A stretch of DNA of 64,000 bases from Odontesthes bonariensis (Eukaryota; Chordata; Actinopteri; Atheriniformes; Atherinopsidae): contig NC_134510.1 in assembly GCF_027942865.1 (NCBI RefSeq), positions 10,444,743 through 10,508,742 of the forward strand. The letters run 5' to 3'. The notes beneath the pieces were generated by a model, which was given only the letters and a program-made list of their open reading frames with translations, was not told the DNA's origin and did not search any database. Position 1 is the first letter of the stretch. Each line of letters begins with the position of its first letter. Below are positions 41,101-51,322 of this stretch, piece by piece. The translations under genes were made by a program, and so were the position numbers.

Positions 41101-43855
41101 AACATGGCTAAACATGCTGCTAAAGTAACACACACATAATGAATTGACGTTAGCGTAACAAAAGCTAACTTTAGCCTGAAGTTAGCAGCCCATTTGCGCC
41201 AGGAGTATGTGGAAAACGTACTAATGTATTAGCTTACTATGAAATTGATCGATTATGTTAACAGCATTTGTAACTTACCTTCGAAAAAATATCCTTGTGG
41301 CGAGCCTTAAAGTGCCGCTTAAGGTTGGTCGTATTTTTTCCGCCTACTTTTTGGCCACATTTGTCACCGTCTTCCTTCACAATACACTCTGTTTTATTAT
41401 CTGCTGTAGGCAGCAGCAGATACTTTTTAGGTTTTAATTGACACACACAATAAGCAGAAATGTCATGCATTTTAAACGTCTGACAGATCACCCACTAACA
41501 TTTTCGTCCATTTTCGTCAACGAAAACTCACACACGTCTCGTCATGTTTTCGTCATCAGAGAGCTATGTTTATCTCGTCACCGTCTCGTTATCGTCATGA
41601 AAAAAAGTGGCGTCAACGAAATGATTTCGTCATTGTCATCGTTGACGAAAACAACACTGATGTAGTATGTAGTAGGCGGTTTCGAACACAACCTTAGACT
41701 TTGCGTTCTGCGCATGCTCCAGATGTCTTCCCGGGGTCGTGACCCGGAAGTCAAAGGAGAAGATATTACTAGTGATGTTACCTCCAACACCGAAGCGTCA
41801 AAGCTCGCTTCAAACTCGACAGGGTAGTTATGGCGCTTGCTTCATGTGACGTCACTGATGACGTTTGAACACTTCACTGCTTCATTCAGATCGAGTCAGC
41901 TGACTGCTTCGAGTTGATGGGCGGAGCTTTGAACATTTGCCGCGATTCAGTGTATTCAAGATGGCCGAAGCCCCGGTTCATGTCCCCGTTCTACACGTAT
42001 AATACGTTACGAACAGCTCTCGTTTTTTGATAATCGGAGTTTTGGATTATTCTGTCATGGAGCAACCATCGAGGAAGCGTTCCCAAGTGTGGGAATATTT
42101 CGAGCCAAACAGTTCCTGGTCACACCAGCCTCCTCTGTTCCCTGTGACAGAGTATTTTCCAAAGCTGGAGAAATTGTCTAAAAAAAAAAAAGAAACCATT
42201 TGAGCCCTTCCACTGAGAAAAAACTAGTTTTCTTGAATAAAAACACCTGAAGTAACACAAGCACCCTCTTTATTACACCAAGCACACTCCCAAAGAAAAC
42301 ATGAATGACAAACCAAACATTTTTCACATTGTTTTTAAATGATTATTGTTTCATGGGTAAATTACTCAATCTTTAATGAGGTACTAAAAACACACATGTA
42401 CAACACACATACCTACATAGATAAGTGTTATTATAGTGTTATTATAATACACAAGAGATGCATCACATTCGCAGGGCTTCATTTGGTGCAACAATCGCTA
42501 CTGCCAGTAGATGTCACCCAAGGGAATTGAACGAAGCTTCAGGTAGTGAACCACTTTATGACACAATGCTTCAAAAAGCCTCATTTTGCCATCACTAGAG
42601 ATTACTGTTGTTGTCGCCGTCAGAAAGAAACAAACAACGCGATGGAGAATGCTCCGTTGTGCATCGCGTTTGTGCAACAAGCAGCTCATCACAGACCAAA
42701 TGTAGAGGGACGTAGCTTCATCTTGCTCTGCGTTCTCCATCTTTCTCCAATGCCTGAGTTTGTTGTTGTTGTTGGTGGTGGTGAAGAGGTCAACAGGAAG
42801 TGGCTCTATTAGCAATAGTTGGAATGGGTTCAGCGCCACCTATCACACCGGGGTATGACACGCTTTGTGCCTCTGATCCCATTCATTCACCGCCATATAT
42901 CCTAGGTGAATTACCCTTGCTCAGCTCATTCTGATTGTAATGTAGCCAATAATCCGATCCTTTCAGTGCCATGTGACCCCACTGAGTGGCTCTTGCACAG
43001 TTGTAACTTTAACCCGATCTAAAGGCTCTCCTGGACCACATTTTGGTGGGATTACACACACACACATACAGATTAACAAGATGAAATCATTGCAGCCATA
43101 CTGTTATAACTGGTAATGATCAGATCTCCTTAATCAGAATTAAAGCCTGCTTCAGAGGTTGTTCTTTTTGTATTTTTATTCCACCCTCCTCCTTCCTCCT
43201 CTTGCAGGTGCGGCTCTGGGATTTCTCTCGTGGCAGCTGTGTGCTGACTCTGTCCGGTCACACTCGGCCCACCTGGGGCTGCTCCTTCCACTCCTGCGGC
43301 CACTTCCTGGCTTCCTGCTCTGCCGACCGAACCGCCAAGCTGTGGGACCTGAGCAGCCGCCGCTGCAGACTCACCCTCCGGTGTCACACTGCTGCCGTCA
43401 GCAGCGTCTGTTTCCTGCCCTCCTCAAACCTTCTGCTCACCTGCTCCGCTGATAAAACTCTGGTCCTCTGGGACGCCAGGCGGGGCGTAGGCGCCGCCAC
43501 TTTACGTGGACACCAGCACCCCTGCAACCACGCTGCCTTCAGCTTTGAGACGCATCTCGTGGCCTCGTGCGACTCTGGTGGGATCATCAACCTGTGGGAC
43601 GTCAGGAAATGTGCGTCGCCGATGGCTGCTGTCGATGCCGGACCTCTGGGAGCCAATCAGGTGGCGTTCGGCCAATCGGGGAGGCTGCTGGGAGTGTCCA
43701 GCAGCGATGGCGTGGTGAGGCTGATAGATACGGACTGTTGCACAGCGAGCAGCCTGGTGGGGCACAGCAGCAGTGTGCAGAGTGTGACGTTTGACCACAT
43801 GGGGGAGACTCTGCTGTCGGCTGGGAGCGACGGGCTGATCAACATCTGGGAGTGA
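35153..43855 (+). CDS. spag16: SPAG16 / PF20, axonemal WD40 protein, 4 exons
   Basis: SPAG16 (Chlamydomonas PF20) sits on the central-pair apparatus of motile cilia and sperm flagella. Exons: 35153-35435, 36408-37048, 38766-38870, 43208-43855; phases agree and give 558 residues (mammalian long form about 630). Order: charged N terminus; a LisH-like segment DDFLRNFLRRAGLNRTLGCF at about residues 60-80; a coiled coil at about 100-195 containing RERDFHRLQYQRV; a Lys/Glu-rich linker; then about seven WD40 repeats from residue 268 to the end, with HSDWLSGCSFHPDG, SGDTTVRLWD, CSADRTAKLWD, SADKTLVLWD and final SDGLINIWE. This matches SPAG16 domain by domain. Six WD repeats lie in one uninterrupted final exon. 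Intron 1 is a hAT element; introns 2 and 3 are packed with transposons. Confidence 0.92.
35431..36378. mobile_element. hAT transposon forming spag16 intron 1
   Basis: The element starts CAGAGGTGGG and ends TTTTCTCTG (5-bp CAGAG terminal inverted repeat) and is flanked on both sides by CTCCTGAC (35,423-35,430 and 36,379-36,386), a perfect 8-bp target duplication as made by hAT transposases. The left duplication is codons Leu-Leu-Thr of spag16. The splice donor GTGGGT (35,436) is inside the element's own left end; the acceptor lies 29 nt past its right end. Interior is ACTTGAGTAA-rich sequence with no intact frame. Confidence 0.88.
37142..37722. mobile_element. Non-autonomous hAT with BED-finger remnant, spag16 intron 2
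   Basis: TAGGGCTGGGC at the left end and GCCCAGCCCTA at the right, flanked by the perfect 8-bp duplication GTTATTAC (37,134-37,141; 37,723-37,730). The minus strand at 37,492-37,274 encodes SSSSLKYHLKAKHTTDSSKS, part of a BED zinc finger, as in the related copy at 45.9 kb. Confidence 0.92.
37777..38376 (-). mobile_element. L2 LINE 3' fragment in spag16 intron 2
   Basis: Same subfamily as the 17.5-kb element. Frame 38,229-37,966 (MVYKSQNGLGPKY ... FKSRLKTFLFSCVYA) is intact here across the position where the other copy has a stop. It is 5'-truncated at about 38,376. Confidence 0.88.
39378..41693. mobile_element. Harbinger-like MITE (3-bp TTA duplication), split by hAT
   Basis: GGCTGTGTTTGAAACCGCC at the left and GGCGGTTTCGAACACAACC at the right, flanked by TTA on both sides (39,375-39,377; 41,694-41,696), as expected for PIF/Harbinger. 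Without the inner insertion it is about 630 bp. A (GTAGTAT)-rich tract marks the insertion point. Confidence 0.7.
39979..41659 (-). mobile_element. hAT transposon with BED-finger exon, nested
   Basis: CAGAGTTGTTTTTGAC left, GACGAAAACAACACTG right, flanked by perfect 8-bp ATGTAGTA duplications (39,971-39,978; 41,660-41,667). The minus frame 41,491-41,258 encodes a BED zinc finger (CGQKVGGKNTTNLKRHFKAR then H). The catalytic part is absent, so it is non-autonomous. A short LINE-like tail with (TAATG)n lies at about 40,555-40,620. Confidence 0.88.
41770..42597 (+). mobile_element. Non-autonomous hAT with dimerisation-domain remnant
   Basis: TAGTGATG left and CATCACTA right; flanks GATATTAC and GAGATTAC match at 7 of 8. 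On plus at about 42,120-42,180 a frame reads ASSVPCDRVFSKAGEIV before a stop, the hAT C-terminal dimerisation motif. The middle of the transposase is deleted. Confidence 0.8.
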
Positions 43856-44046
43856 CGGGCTGATGATCAACATCTGGGAGCGACGGGCTGATGATCAACA
43901 TCTGGGAGTGACGGGCTGATGATCAACATCTGGGAGCGACGGGCTGATGATCAACATCTGAGAGTGACGGGCTGATCAACATCTGGGAGTGACGGGCTGA
44001 TCAACATCTGGGAGCGACGGGCTGATGATCAACATCTGGGAGTGAC
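43828..44046. repeat. Minisatellite spanning the spag16 stop codon and 3' UTR
   Basis: Eight tandem units of GACGGGCTGATGATCAACAT plus CTGGGAGY, 28 bp each or 25 bp where one GAT is missing. The first unit is the last coding segment (DGLINIWE); the stop codon is formed by the unit junction GAG|TGAC. Units alternate GAGT and GAGC endings, so only some junctions carry a TGA in the spag16 frame. Confidence 0.95.
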
Positions 44047-44083
44047 GGGGTTCTCATTTTCCATTTCAATGCTGTGATCACAG

Positions 44084-44089
44084 AATAAA
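44084..44089 (+). terminator. spag16 poly(A) signal
   Basis: AATAAA 230 nt after the stop, immediately past the minisatellite. Confidence 0.8.
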
Positions 44090-44110
44090 TCTTTCATGAA
44101 GCTCTTTATC

Positions 44111-44774
44111 TTAAAGGATAAGACCGTTTTTTTGACATTGGGCCCTTGATTTCACATTATAACATGATGTTCTACTCACCCCTGCGTGTTGTTGGTCATT
44201 TGGAGCTGTTCCGAAGATATTCGCGAGGCGTCTGGCTGCTCTCTTGAGATATTTCGGCCATGAAACGGTTTCCTATGGGCAAGCTTTCCTATGGCACAAA
44301 CTATGCTGTTTATAATTTATTAATTACTGTACACTAGCACTGATAACGTGGAGGTGCGTCGCTTACTCAAAAAAATCCGGGTTACTAATTTTGAATTTTA
44401 GCCGAATGAATGAATAGGCAGCAGGTCTGTGGGCTGTCTGTGGCAGTAGCACAATGAGGACGTCAGTAACACCCACTTTACGACAAAAATGCAAAATTAC
44501 AGTAACCCGGATTTTTTTAAGTAAGTGACGCACCTCCACGTTATCAGTGCTAGTGTACAGTAATTAATAAATTATAAACAGCATAGTTTGTGCCTGTATA
44601 AGCTTGCCCATAGGAAACCGTTTCATGGCCGAATATCTCAAGAGAGCAGCCAGACGCCTCGCGAATATCTTCGGAACAGCTCCAAATGTTCAACAACAAG
44701 CAGGGGTGAGTAGAACATCATGTTATAATGTGAAATCAAGGGCCCAATGTCAAAAAAACGGTCTTATCCTTTAA
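44111..44774. mobile_element. Long-palindrome piggyBac-like MITE
   Basis: TTAA on both sides of AGGATAAGACCG ... CGGTCTTATCCT. The arms are inverted copies of each other for about 280 bp, with a short loop around 44,390-44,480. No coding capacity. Confidence 0.88.
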
Positions 44775-44893
44775 TTAGAAATGAGCTTTTCTTCAAAAAT
44801 AAAAATGGTGCGTTGAGACCAAATGCAAAATAAACCTTGTCAGTGGTGTGATTACTTATAAACTAGGGCTCGGCAAGTTAACTTGTTAATTAT

Positions 44894-45584
44894 TTAAAGG
44901 GATATTTCACCTCTTTTGGTATGAAGCTGTATGACATCCCATATTAGCAATATCATTTATGAATGTTGACTTACCCCCTGCTGCGTCCTGTGAGCCGAGT
45001 TCCAGCCTCGTTTTGGCGCTAACAAAGGTAGTCCGGCTAGTTGGCTGGGGCTAGAAAAATAAAGCATCTTGCTTCTCAAAACAATATGCGTTCAAAAGAG
45101 TAATACATTTGCATCACAAAATCGTTTTGCATGAAAAAGTCAGACCTCGCATCGCTTGGCGCTATTTTTGCCTCCCTTGATATCAATGCGCTCAGCCACC
45201 TAGCGATAGCCGCACCTGTTACGGTGTTTACTGCTCGGAAGCGGGGACTGCTCCGTCTGCACTTCGGTCTGCACAGTTTTACATTGGATGCATTGATATC
45301 AAGGGAGGCAAAAATAGAGCCAAGCGATGTGAGGTCTGACTTTTTCCTGGACAACGATTTTGTGATGCAAATGTATTACTCTTTTGAACGCATATTGTTT
45401 TGAGAAGCAAGATGCTTTATTTTTGTGCCCCCAGCCAACTAGCCGGACTACCTTCGTCAACTCCAAAACTCGGCTGGAACTCGGCTCACAGGACGCAGCG
45501 GGGGGTAAGTCAATGTTCATAAATGATATTGCTAATATGGGATGTCATACAGCTTCATGTCAAAAGAGGCGAACTATCCTTTAA
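44894..45584. mobile_element. piggyBac-like MITE, complete copy
   Basis: TTAA-bounded with ends AAAGGGATATTTCACCTCTT and the complementary AAGAGGCGAACTATCC; the two halves are inverted copies (AGCCAACTAGCCGGACTACC near 45,435 against its complement near 45,035). Best intact member of the family also seen at 22.4 and 26.7 kb. Confidence 0.88.
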
Positions 45585-45611
45585 TGTCGGTGCATTAACA
45601 CAGTTTTTTTT

Positions 45612-45787
45612 AATTATTATTATTGGGGGCTTTTTTGCCTTTAATGGATAGGGTAGTTCGGAGAGAGGGGGAACAACACGCAGCACAGGGCCATCCAATG
45701 CGGGACTCAAACCGGGGTCAGCTGCAGCGAGAACTATAGCCTCTGTACATGGGGCGCCTGCTCAACCCACTACGCCACGGACCACCT
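45612..45787 (-). mobile_element. tRNA-derived SINE
   Basis: Read on minus it starts GTGGCGTAGTGGGTTGAGCA (A-box) with GGTTTGAGTCC (B-box-like, near 45,707), continues into a non-tRNA body and ends in an (AAT)n tail at about 45,613-45,628. Confidence 0.75.
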
Positions 45788-45904
45788 GTTTTATTTTTCA
45801 TTTTATTTTGTAAAAGTCTGTTGCTCACAGGCTTTTATTTTGTAAAAGTCTGTTGCTGTCTGCTGCAGAACCGGAAAAGAAAGTAATCGGTGGATCCACC
45901 AAAC

Positions 45905-46267
45905 ATGGAGAAGGGTACGGAACTTTTACTCGGCCATTTTCATTTTAAAGTTCTTCCAGACGGCGGAGTCGACAGAACCAAAGTCATCTGTAAACTCTGC
46001 CAAGTTGAATTGTCTTCTCAGCGTAGTAGTTCCAGTCTAAAATATCACTTAAAGGCAAAACACACAACTGATAGCAGCAAGTCATTCAAGGAAACAGACT
46101 GTGGAGCGAGGCTTCTACATAAAAATGCTGATGTTAAAAGTGTGTTTGCACAACAAATGTTATGGCTCTTTCATTCATATGGCAGTACATTTAAAATAAA
46201 ACTAAATGCTAAAAGCTATACGCTACTTTTGGATTCATTTTTGGATTTTGCTTACAAATGCTATTAA
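45905..46267 (+). pseudogene. hAT transposase BED-finger exon remnant
   Basis: MEKGTELLLGHFHFKVLPDG leads to a BED zinc finger with CKLC and a KYHLKAKHTT His segment, then degenerates and stops. It lacks any catalytic domain. Confidence 0.75.
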
Positions 46268-46330
46268 TCGTGATTAATCAGGGAAATCATGTGATTACTT
46301 AGATTAAATATTTGAATCGTTGCCCAGCTA

Positions 46331-46697
46331 TAGTTTTTATATGTAAGTATGTAATGTTTAAACTGAAGTAATATCGGGATTAGCCGACAGATGGCGCTCC
46401 AGGTTTCTGAGTGCGGTCCTGTGGCTACGTCAGATGAGCTCGTCACATGACCACCAGGAGGACAACAGCAAGAGAGTTTCTTTTGTTGATAATATTATTT
46501 ATGACAGAGGAACAGCTCTCTTCTCTGCTGGGTGCGCGGATGGAAAATAAACTTTAATGACTTTTTTCATGTTCTCTGTTCTGTTTCGCGGCTGTATTTA
46601 ATGCGGAAACACCCAAACTTCATGTGAATCGGTTTTAATCCTCACTGTCAATGAAGGTACTGGATATGAAACTACAGCATGTGACACGGTTATTGGG
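46331..46697. other. Spacer, nothing recognised
   Basis: Short single-copy-looking stretch between two transposons; no coding or RNA signal. Confidence 0.5.
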
Positions 46698-46934
46698 CAT
46701 GGGCGTCAATTGGGTATGGCAAGGTATGGCAGCTTACACACCTTGGCTCCAGGGGAAAATGTAAATGTTCGTTTTTCTTTAAAAAAAATATAGATATATT
46801 TATGGAATAGGGCTCGGGCACACGCGTTGCATTCTGGGATATGGTCGCCATATTGGAGGCACAATCTCGTAAACAAACCCTGAGGCAAGACGGAGATCAA
46901 GGACCAAACAGTGAGAGAAAAGTAAGAGAAAAGC

Positions 46935-47165
46935 ATGTTAAAATCGAAGAAAGGATGTGGGATATACCGGGATACATTACAGAAGGAAGCCAGAGATCGG
47001 TACATGCAGAAGATTGGCGTTATAAACGGACTGGACCCTTATGAAATACCGAGCAAGGAATGGAGTGTCGACGAAGATTTACTGCCTAAGTTCACCCTTT
47101 CGGACATAATTGCGTATATAGTATGTGGTGTCAGTGCTTATACTTTGCAACAGTTTCAATTCTAA
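46935..47165 (+). pseudogene. Transposon accessory protein remnant
   Basis: A frame with QKEARDRYMQKIGVINGLDP and the following SKEWSVDEDLLPK and GVSAYTLQQF resembles the N-terminal part of the YqaJ-nuclease-type proteins found in fish transposons (recollection, unverified). It stops after 76 codons. Confidence 0.5.
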
Positions 47166-47262
47166 TGACACTTTACACTTTTGTCATGTTACTCTACTTG
47201 TAAATAAATAATGAAACACACACACTTGGCTGTATCTCAAAGCATATTTATTTCAGACGACT

Positions 47263-47878
47263 TCAACTTTGCACAACACTCCTGCTCATGGTGGTCAGAG
47301 TACAACATACAGACACAATCTTGTCAAAGAATGTTTTGTCTTCACCGTCGCATGGCAAAACTATGTTGATAGGTACTTTTGCTGACAAAAAGGTGTAGCC
47401 TATTGTTTCTGACAGTTCCAATCGCCCTTTCCATGTGAATTTGGAGATGGGCAATTTTCCTTGTATTTTCCACATTAAATTAAGATTAAGATCAGATTTA
47501 TTTTCATGTATACATGCATACACATGAAATTTGTCCTCCGCTTTTAACCCATTGAGACATCCCTTGCTTCCAACTGACAGTGTCCTCTTGTGAAGGCGGG
47601 GATCTTTACCTCAGCACACAAAAGTCTGTAACTTACCAGAATGAAAATACAGAGAATACACTCTCATCGACACCGGGATTGAGTGGAAAGTTATGCTTGT
47701 TCGTCTTACAGCAGCGATCCATGCTAGTTGACGACGCTTTGTTATCTCGGACACTTGGTCTCCGTGGGTGCGCCTCCAAGCAGGAAACCGGTAAAAAGAT
47801 AAACCATTTACGATTCCCCCCCCCATTCCTGTCACGGCTTACGCTATTGCACCCCACGACACAGCAACGTGCGACCAT
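47263..47878 (-). pseudogene. THAP-domain transposase remnant, frameshifted
   Basis: Minus frame from ATG 47,878 starts MVARCCVVGCNS (first THAP Cys pair). The domain continues in another frame as FYRFPAW, RRQLAWIAAVRR and FHSIPV, ending RVYSLYFHSGK. The usual Cys-x2-His zinc ligands of THAP (as in VCSxHF) are both Tyr here. A separate minus frame (47,523-47,263) reads CDGEDKTFFDKIVSVCC, like the end of a DDE-type transposase. The middle is missing. Confidence 0.65.
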
Positions 47879-49177
47879 AGTGGCAAAGACAATAAGTAAA
47901 ATAGATAAACCAACGAAGAAAGTTCCGACACCAGACGGGAGTACGTCTGCGCGCAGTGGAAAACAATGTAAACAAAACAGCTCTGAGCCTCCAGTATAGA
48001 GCTTGAAAGTCCCGCCCCCTTTTTTGCTTCTTCTTCCTACTTCCGTCGTCCCCATGGGACCTCATGCCTGGATCTATTGACATGGGCAGGATGATGTCTT
48101 CTGTTCCCAGTCATTATATGCCTTTTTACAGTACACGCATGATGTGCTGGGGTTAAATATGGATGAGTTCATGCAAAAACATTGGCGATTTGTCGTAGGA
48201 GTGCCTGGTTAAACGTTGTAAAAAAAAGTTAGGGTAAAAAGACTACATTGCGTCGCATATGCTACGTCACTGATCCCACATCAACTGTATACCGGCGGTC
48301 TCGCTGGCTGGCATGGACGAAGCCAGACATATCACCACCAGCATAGCAGAAGCTCTCCACGTGCCCCGACTGGTAGTGGTTCTCTCCTCGGCTCACAAGT
48401 TTTCGTTCGCCCTCGAAAAACTGAGTGAAACTGGCCAACGACAGCGCCATTCTTCCACTCCTCCGCGCGCCCAAACGTGATGACGTTTATTTTCCGTGCC
48501 AAACGCTACATGCTGTAGTTCGAGAAATGCTCAGAAAAATAACTTAACAATGAAGCACTTATGCCCGCTAAACTGTTACACTACTGGTATGAAAAAATAT
48601 TAAAAAATGTCCTACACAACATATGTGAAATGCAAGACTCAATTCCATCAAGCGCAAAAAATAGTTTTATTCCGCCTTGGCTCCGTCATTGACTTGAATT
48701 GCAAATTATTACACTTCCGTGGTCCCGAGGGGAGGAAGTTGAATGACGTCAAGGAGGCGGGACTTTCAAGCTCTATGGCCGCCACTCACGTAGTGACGTC
48801 ACGTGCCCGAGCCCTATTACTCTGTGTCAATTTGTATTGATTATTCTATTATTTAATACATATAAATGAACTACAAATGAAATTCTGAAAAACACAATCA
48901 ATTGATCTAAGTATCATCTTCCCTTTTGAAATGTGGTATCTCCAAGCCTCCCCTCCCTTCCACGAGATGACGGAGCCTGGAAGTCAAAGCTGATGTTATT
49001 AGCGCGATTTGTTGTTTGCTAATTAATGTAAAATATGGAAAGAAAGCAGAAAACTTTAGATTTATTGATCACCAAAAAAAAGGGCAGTGATGATGGGTCC
49101 AATGTTGCCACAGCGGCGGAGGAAGGAGGACCAGGTAGTGAAGGCTGTTAACGAGGCTGTCCACTTCAGCACCTCCG

Positions 49178-49216
49178 CCGCTAATGCTAATGCTAACGCT
49201 AATGCTAATGCTAACA
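49178..49216. repeat. (GCTAAT)n hexanucleotide repeat
   Basis: Six consecutive GCTAAT/GCTAAC units. Confidence 0.9.
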
Positions 49217-49400
49217 GGGAGAATGAGACGAGTCCATTGTTATGTTAGCGGCTATGTGAGTGAGACTGCATTTGCACACAGATAAGCTACGTAGCAGACT
49301 TTTGTGGTGATTATTGTATATTTATTGATTTATTGATACTGTAGTCATGTGACTATAGTGACATTGCCATACCTTAGCTTTGGCTCAATTGACGCCAATG

Positions 49401-49661
49401 CGGGAGGCTGAGGCTGGTGGATCGCTTGAGCTCAGGAGCTCTGAGCTGCAGTGGACTACGCCGATCGGATGTCTGTCCTAAGCTCGGTACCGATATGGTT
49501 CTCCTGGGGGAGCCCGGGACCACCAGGTCGTCTAAGGAGGGGAGAACCGGCCCAGGTCGGAAACGGAGCAGGTCAAAGCCCCCGTGCTGCTCAGTAGTGG
49601 GATCGCACCTGTGATTAGACGCTGCAGTGCAGCCTGAGTCATACAGCGGGACCCAGTCTTT
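49401..49661 (+). pseudogene. 7SL RNA copy lacking its first ~38 nt
   Basis: From CGGGAGGCTGAGG to the TTTTT terminator the sequence is a 7SL copy with GGACCACCAGG and GGTCGGAAACGGAGCAGG retained. The 5' part of the Alu domain, including the start and A-box region, is replaced by the right end of a hAT-like element. It also carries extra substitutions (GGATGTCTGTCC for GGGTGTCCGCAC). Most likely non-functional. Confidence 0.88.
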
Positions 49662-49663
49662 TT

Positions 49664-51322
49664 ACACTCTTTGTTCTCTCCAACAAAATACTGGGACAAC
49701 ACACACGCTCCAACATCACCTCTTTACACGTTACAGCAGTTTCTCTCTCTTCTCTTTTCCATTGAAAAGCACAGCTGTTTCTTGGACCTGCAGCGCCCCC
49801 ACCTGGAGAAGACGAGCAACGACCATCAGCCACATCACTCACCGCTGCTTCACAGATACACTCTGCTCCATCACTCATTCAATCAAGCTGCTGCTGTCAC
49901 ATCACACACACTTTGAGGAGACTTTTACTGCTTTGATTAATTGAATACGTCCACAGAGATTCTTTTGGGGTGACAATGAGACACACACAACATAAATATG
50001 CAAACATTTTAGACTGTCTATCGTGTGACCTTCTCTACAGTTCTTGGATGTTTGTTAGATTGTAATATCAGCACTTGACATCTCCGAGTGTGTGCAACAC
50101 TCAGACTATAAGACAGTGATGCAGATGAACTGCAAGAATTCTTACTGTTAAACAGCAGAAGTGTAAAGTGAAACATGCTGTGTGTGTTACTGTGCTCATG
50201 AGTATTATTTCATGTCTTCTGCTGTGACAGAGGTCGTACTAATTCTGTGAATTACAACATTCGCTTTGCTCCAATCGTGCAGTTATGTGGCAACATCACA
50301 CTTACACTGATTTTTATTTGAAAATGTCTCTGACTGAGGTGACATGCGGTTTTATCACAAGTGCTTCTACTTCTGCTCAGTTAACATGTTAAACATGATC
50401 TTTTTAAAACAAGCTGATGTGTAATTTAAAGTGTGCGTTCTTTATCTCAACAGTTAGGTGTTAGAAATGAGCAGTTTCTCCTCTCTCAGGTAGATGTGGT
50501 ATTTATCAAAATCCCTTCATATAATTGTACATTTTAGTTAATAGAGTCAAATAATCTGAGATGGAGACAGGATTCTAAATTGTTTGTGTTACTGGGTTTC
50601 AGGGTGAGAAATTAATTAATTTCGTTATACCTGTAATTGAAAACAAACACAGTTTTGTTGCTTCATATTTGTTTTAGCATCAATTTAACTCAAAGAGGAA
50701 CTCTTTTTTTCTGTATGAGATACTTAAAAGGAAGAAACTGACTCATTTCCACTCATATAGTTCATATCAACTCTAAACTGTAAGTTATCATCTGACTGTC
50801 TGAATATTATTCATGAAAGAGAAGGAGTGGATCAAACACTGTAAACAAATACAACAACACAATGTTAAAACAAATCTTTATGAAAGACAGTTGAGAAAAT
50901 CTCATCTGTTTCACTCATCTAAAAGTGTAAAAGTTCTATTATAAAATGTTAGATCGATTCTTTCAATGGAAGCTCAAGAACAAGCTGGAGGAATCTCAAG
51001 TTAAATAAAGTGTTTATTGGTAGTCACACGTCAAGCATATCAGCGCTGGGCTCAGTGGAACAGAGCTCCTGCAGGAAATCCGTCAGACTGAGCCTCGATT
51101 TCCGGGTATCATTTGCGTTTATAGCCTCATAGGTTGGACATGAGTAGGTTCAACATGCTTCATCAAATTCTCTGGATCAGCCAAAACAATGTGTGTGTGT
51201 GAATCTGCACCTGCTTTCTCAATTGTTTTGTCTTCCCATTCCTGGATCACTTTAGGTCATTGTGGAAAAGTAAAGAGACTATTTCATTCATAATGTCTAA
51301 GAACAAAGCATATTTTAACAAA
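49664..51322 (+). repeat. 7SL downstream flank, right locus
   Basis: 49,664-50,948 closely matches the downstream flank at 20,014-21,390, ending inside the ...TTCTATTATAAAATG motif. From 50,949 to 51,322 the sequence is unrelated and unrecognised. Confidence 0.8.

Larger units (their letters stand above)
39195..42985. mobile_element. Outer inverted-repeat element in spag16 intron 3
   Basis: CAGTGGGGTCACATGGCACT and the following ~50 nt at 39,192-39,250 recur as reverse complement at about 42,930-42,990. The outer ends are not sharply defined and no target duplication was found. It now encloses three other transposons. Confidence 0.55.
44864..46330 (+). mobile_element. hAT-type element carrying nested MITE and SINE
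   Basis: Ends TAGGGCTCGGC and GCCCAGCTA resemble the 37.1-kb hAT, and the interior carries the same BED-finger exon. I cannot find matching 8-bp flanks. A piggyBac-like MITE and a SINE are inserted in it. Confidence 0.65.
46809..48815. mobile_element. ISL2EU-like DNA transposon remnant
   Basis: AGGGCTCGGGCAC left and GTGCCCGAGCCCT right, each flanked by AT (2-bp duplication). It holds two facing coding remnants, as in ISL2EU elements that pair a THAP/DDE transposase with a second nuclease-like protein. Both genes are broken and the catalytic core is deleted. Confidence 0.65.
46698..49400 (+). mobile_element. Outer hAT-like element abutting truncated 7SL
   Basis: CATGGGCGTCAATTG at the left and CAATTGACGCCAATG at the right form terminal inverted repeats, followed inward by GGTATGGCA motifs. 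Near the right end a short plus frame MERKQKTLDLLITKKKGSDD resembles a hAT transposase N terminus. Flanks do not form a target duplication, and the right end joins 7SL sequence directly. It contains the 46,809-48,815 element. Confidence 0.6.

Noticed and set aside
43849..44046. CRISPR-like regular repeats
   Set aside because: Units are directly abutting with no spacers and derive from the spag16 end; this is a eukaryotic minisatellite.
49627..49944. Recurrent ~105-codon frames (starting MQPESYSGTQSF) downstream of each 7SL copy
   Set aside because: They begin inside the 7SL 3' end and cover its non-coding flank; the complementary strand is equally open and nothing resembles a protein family.
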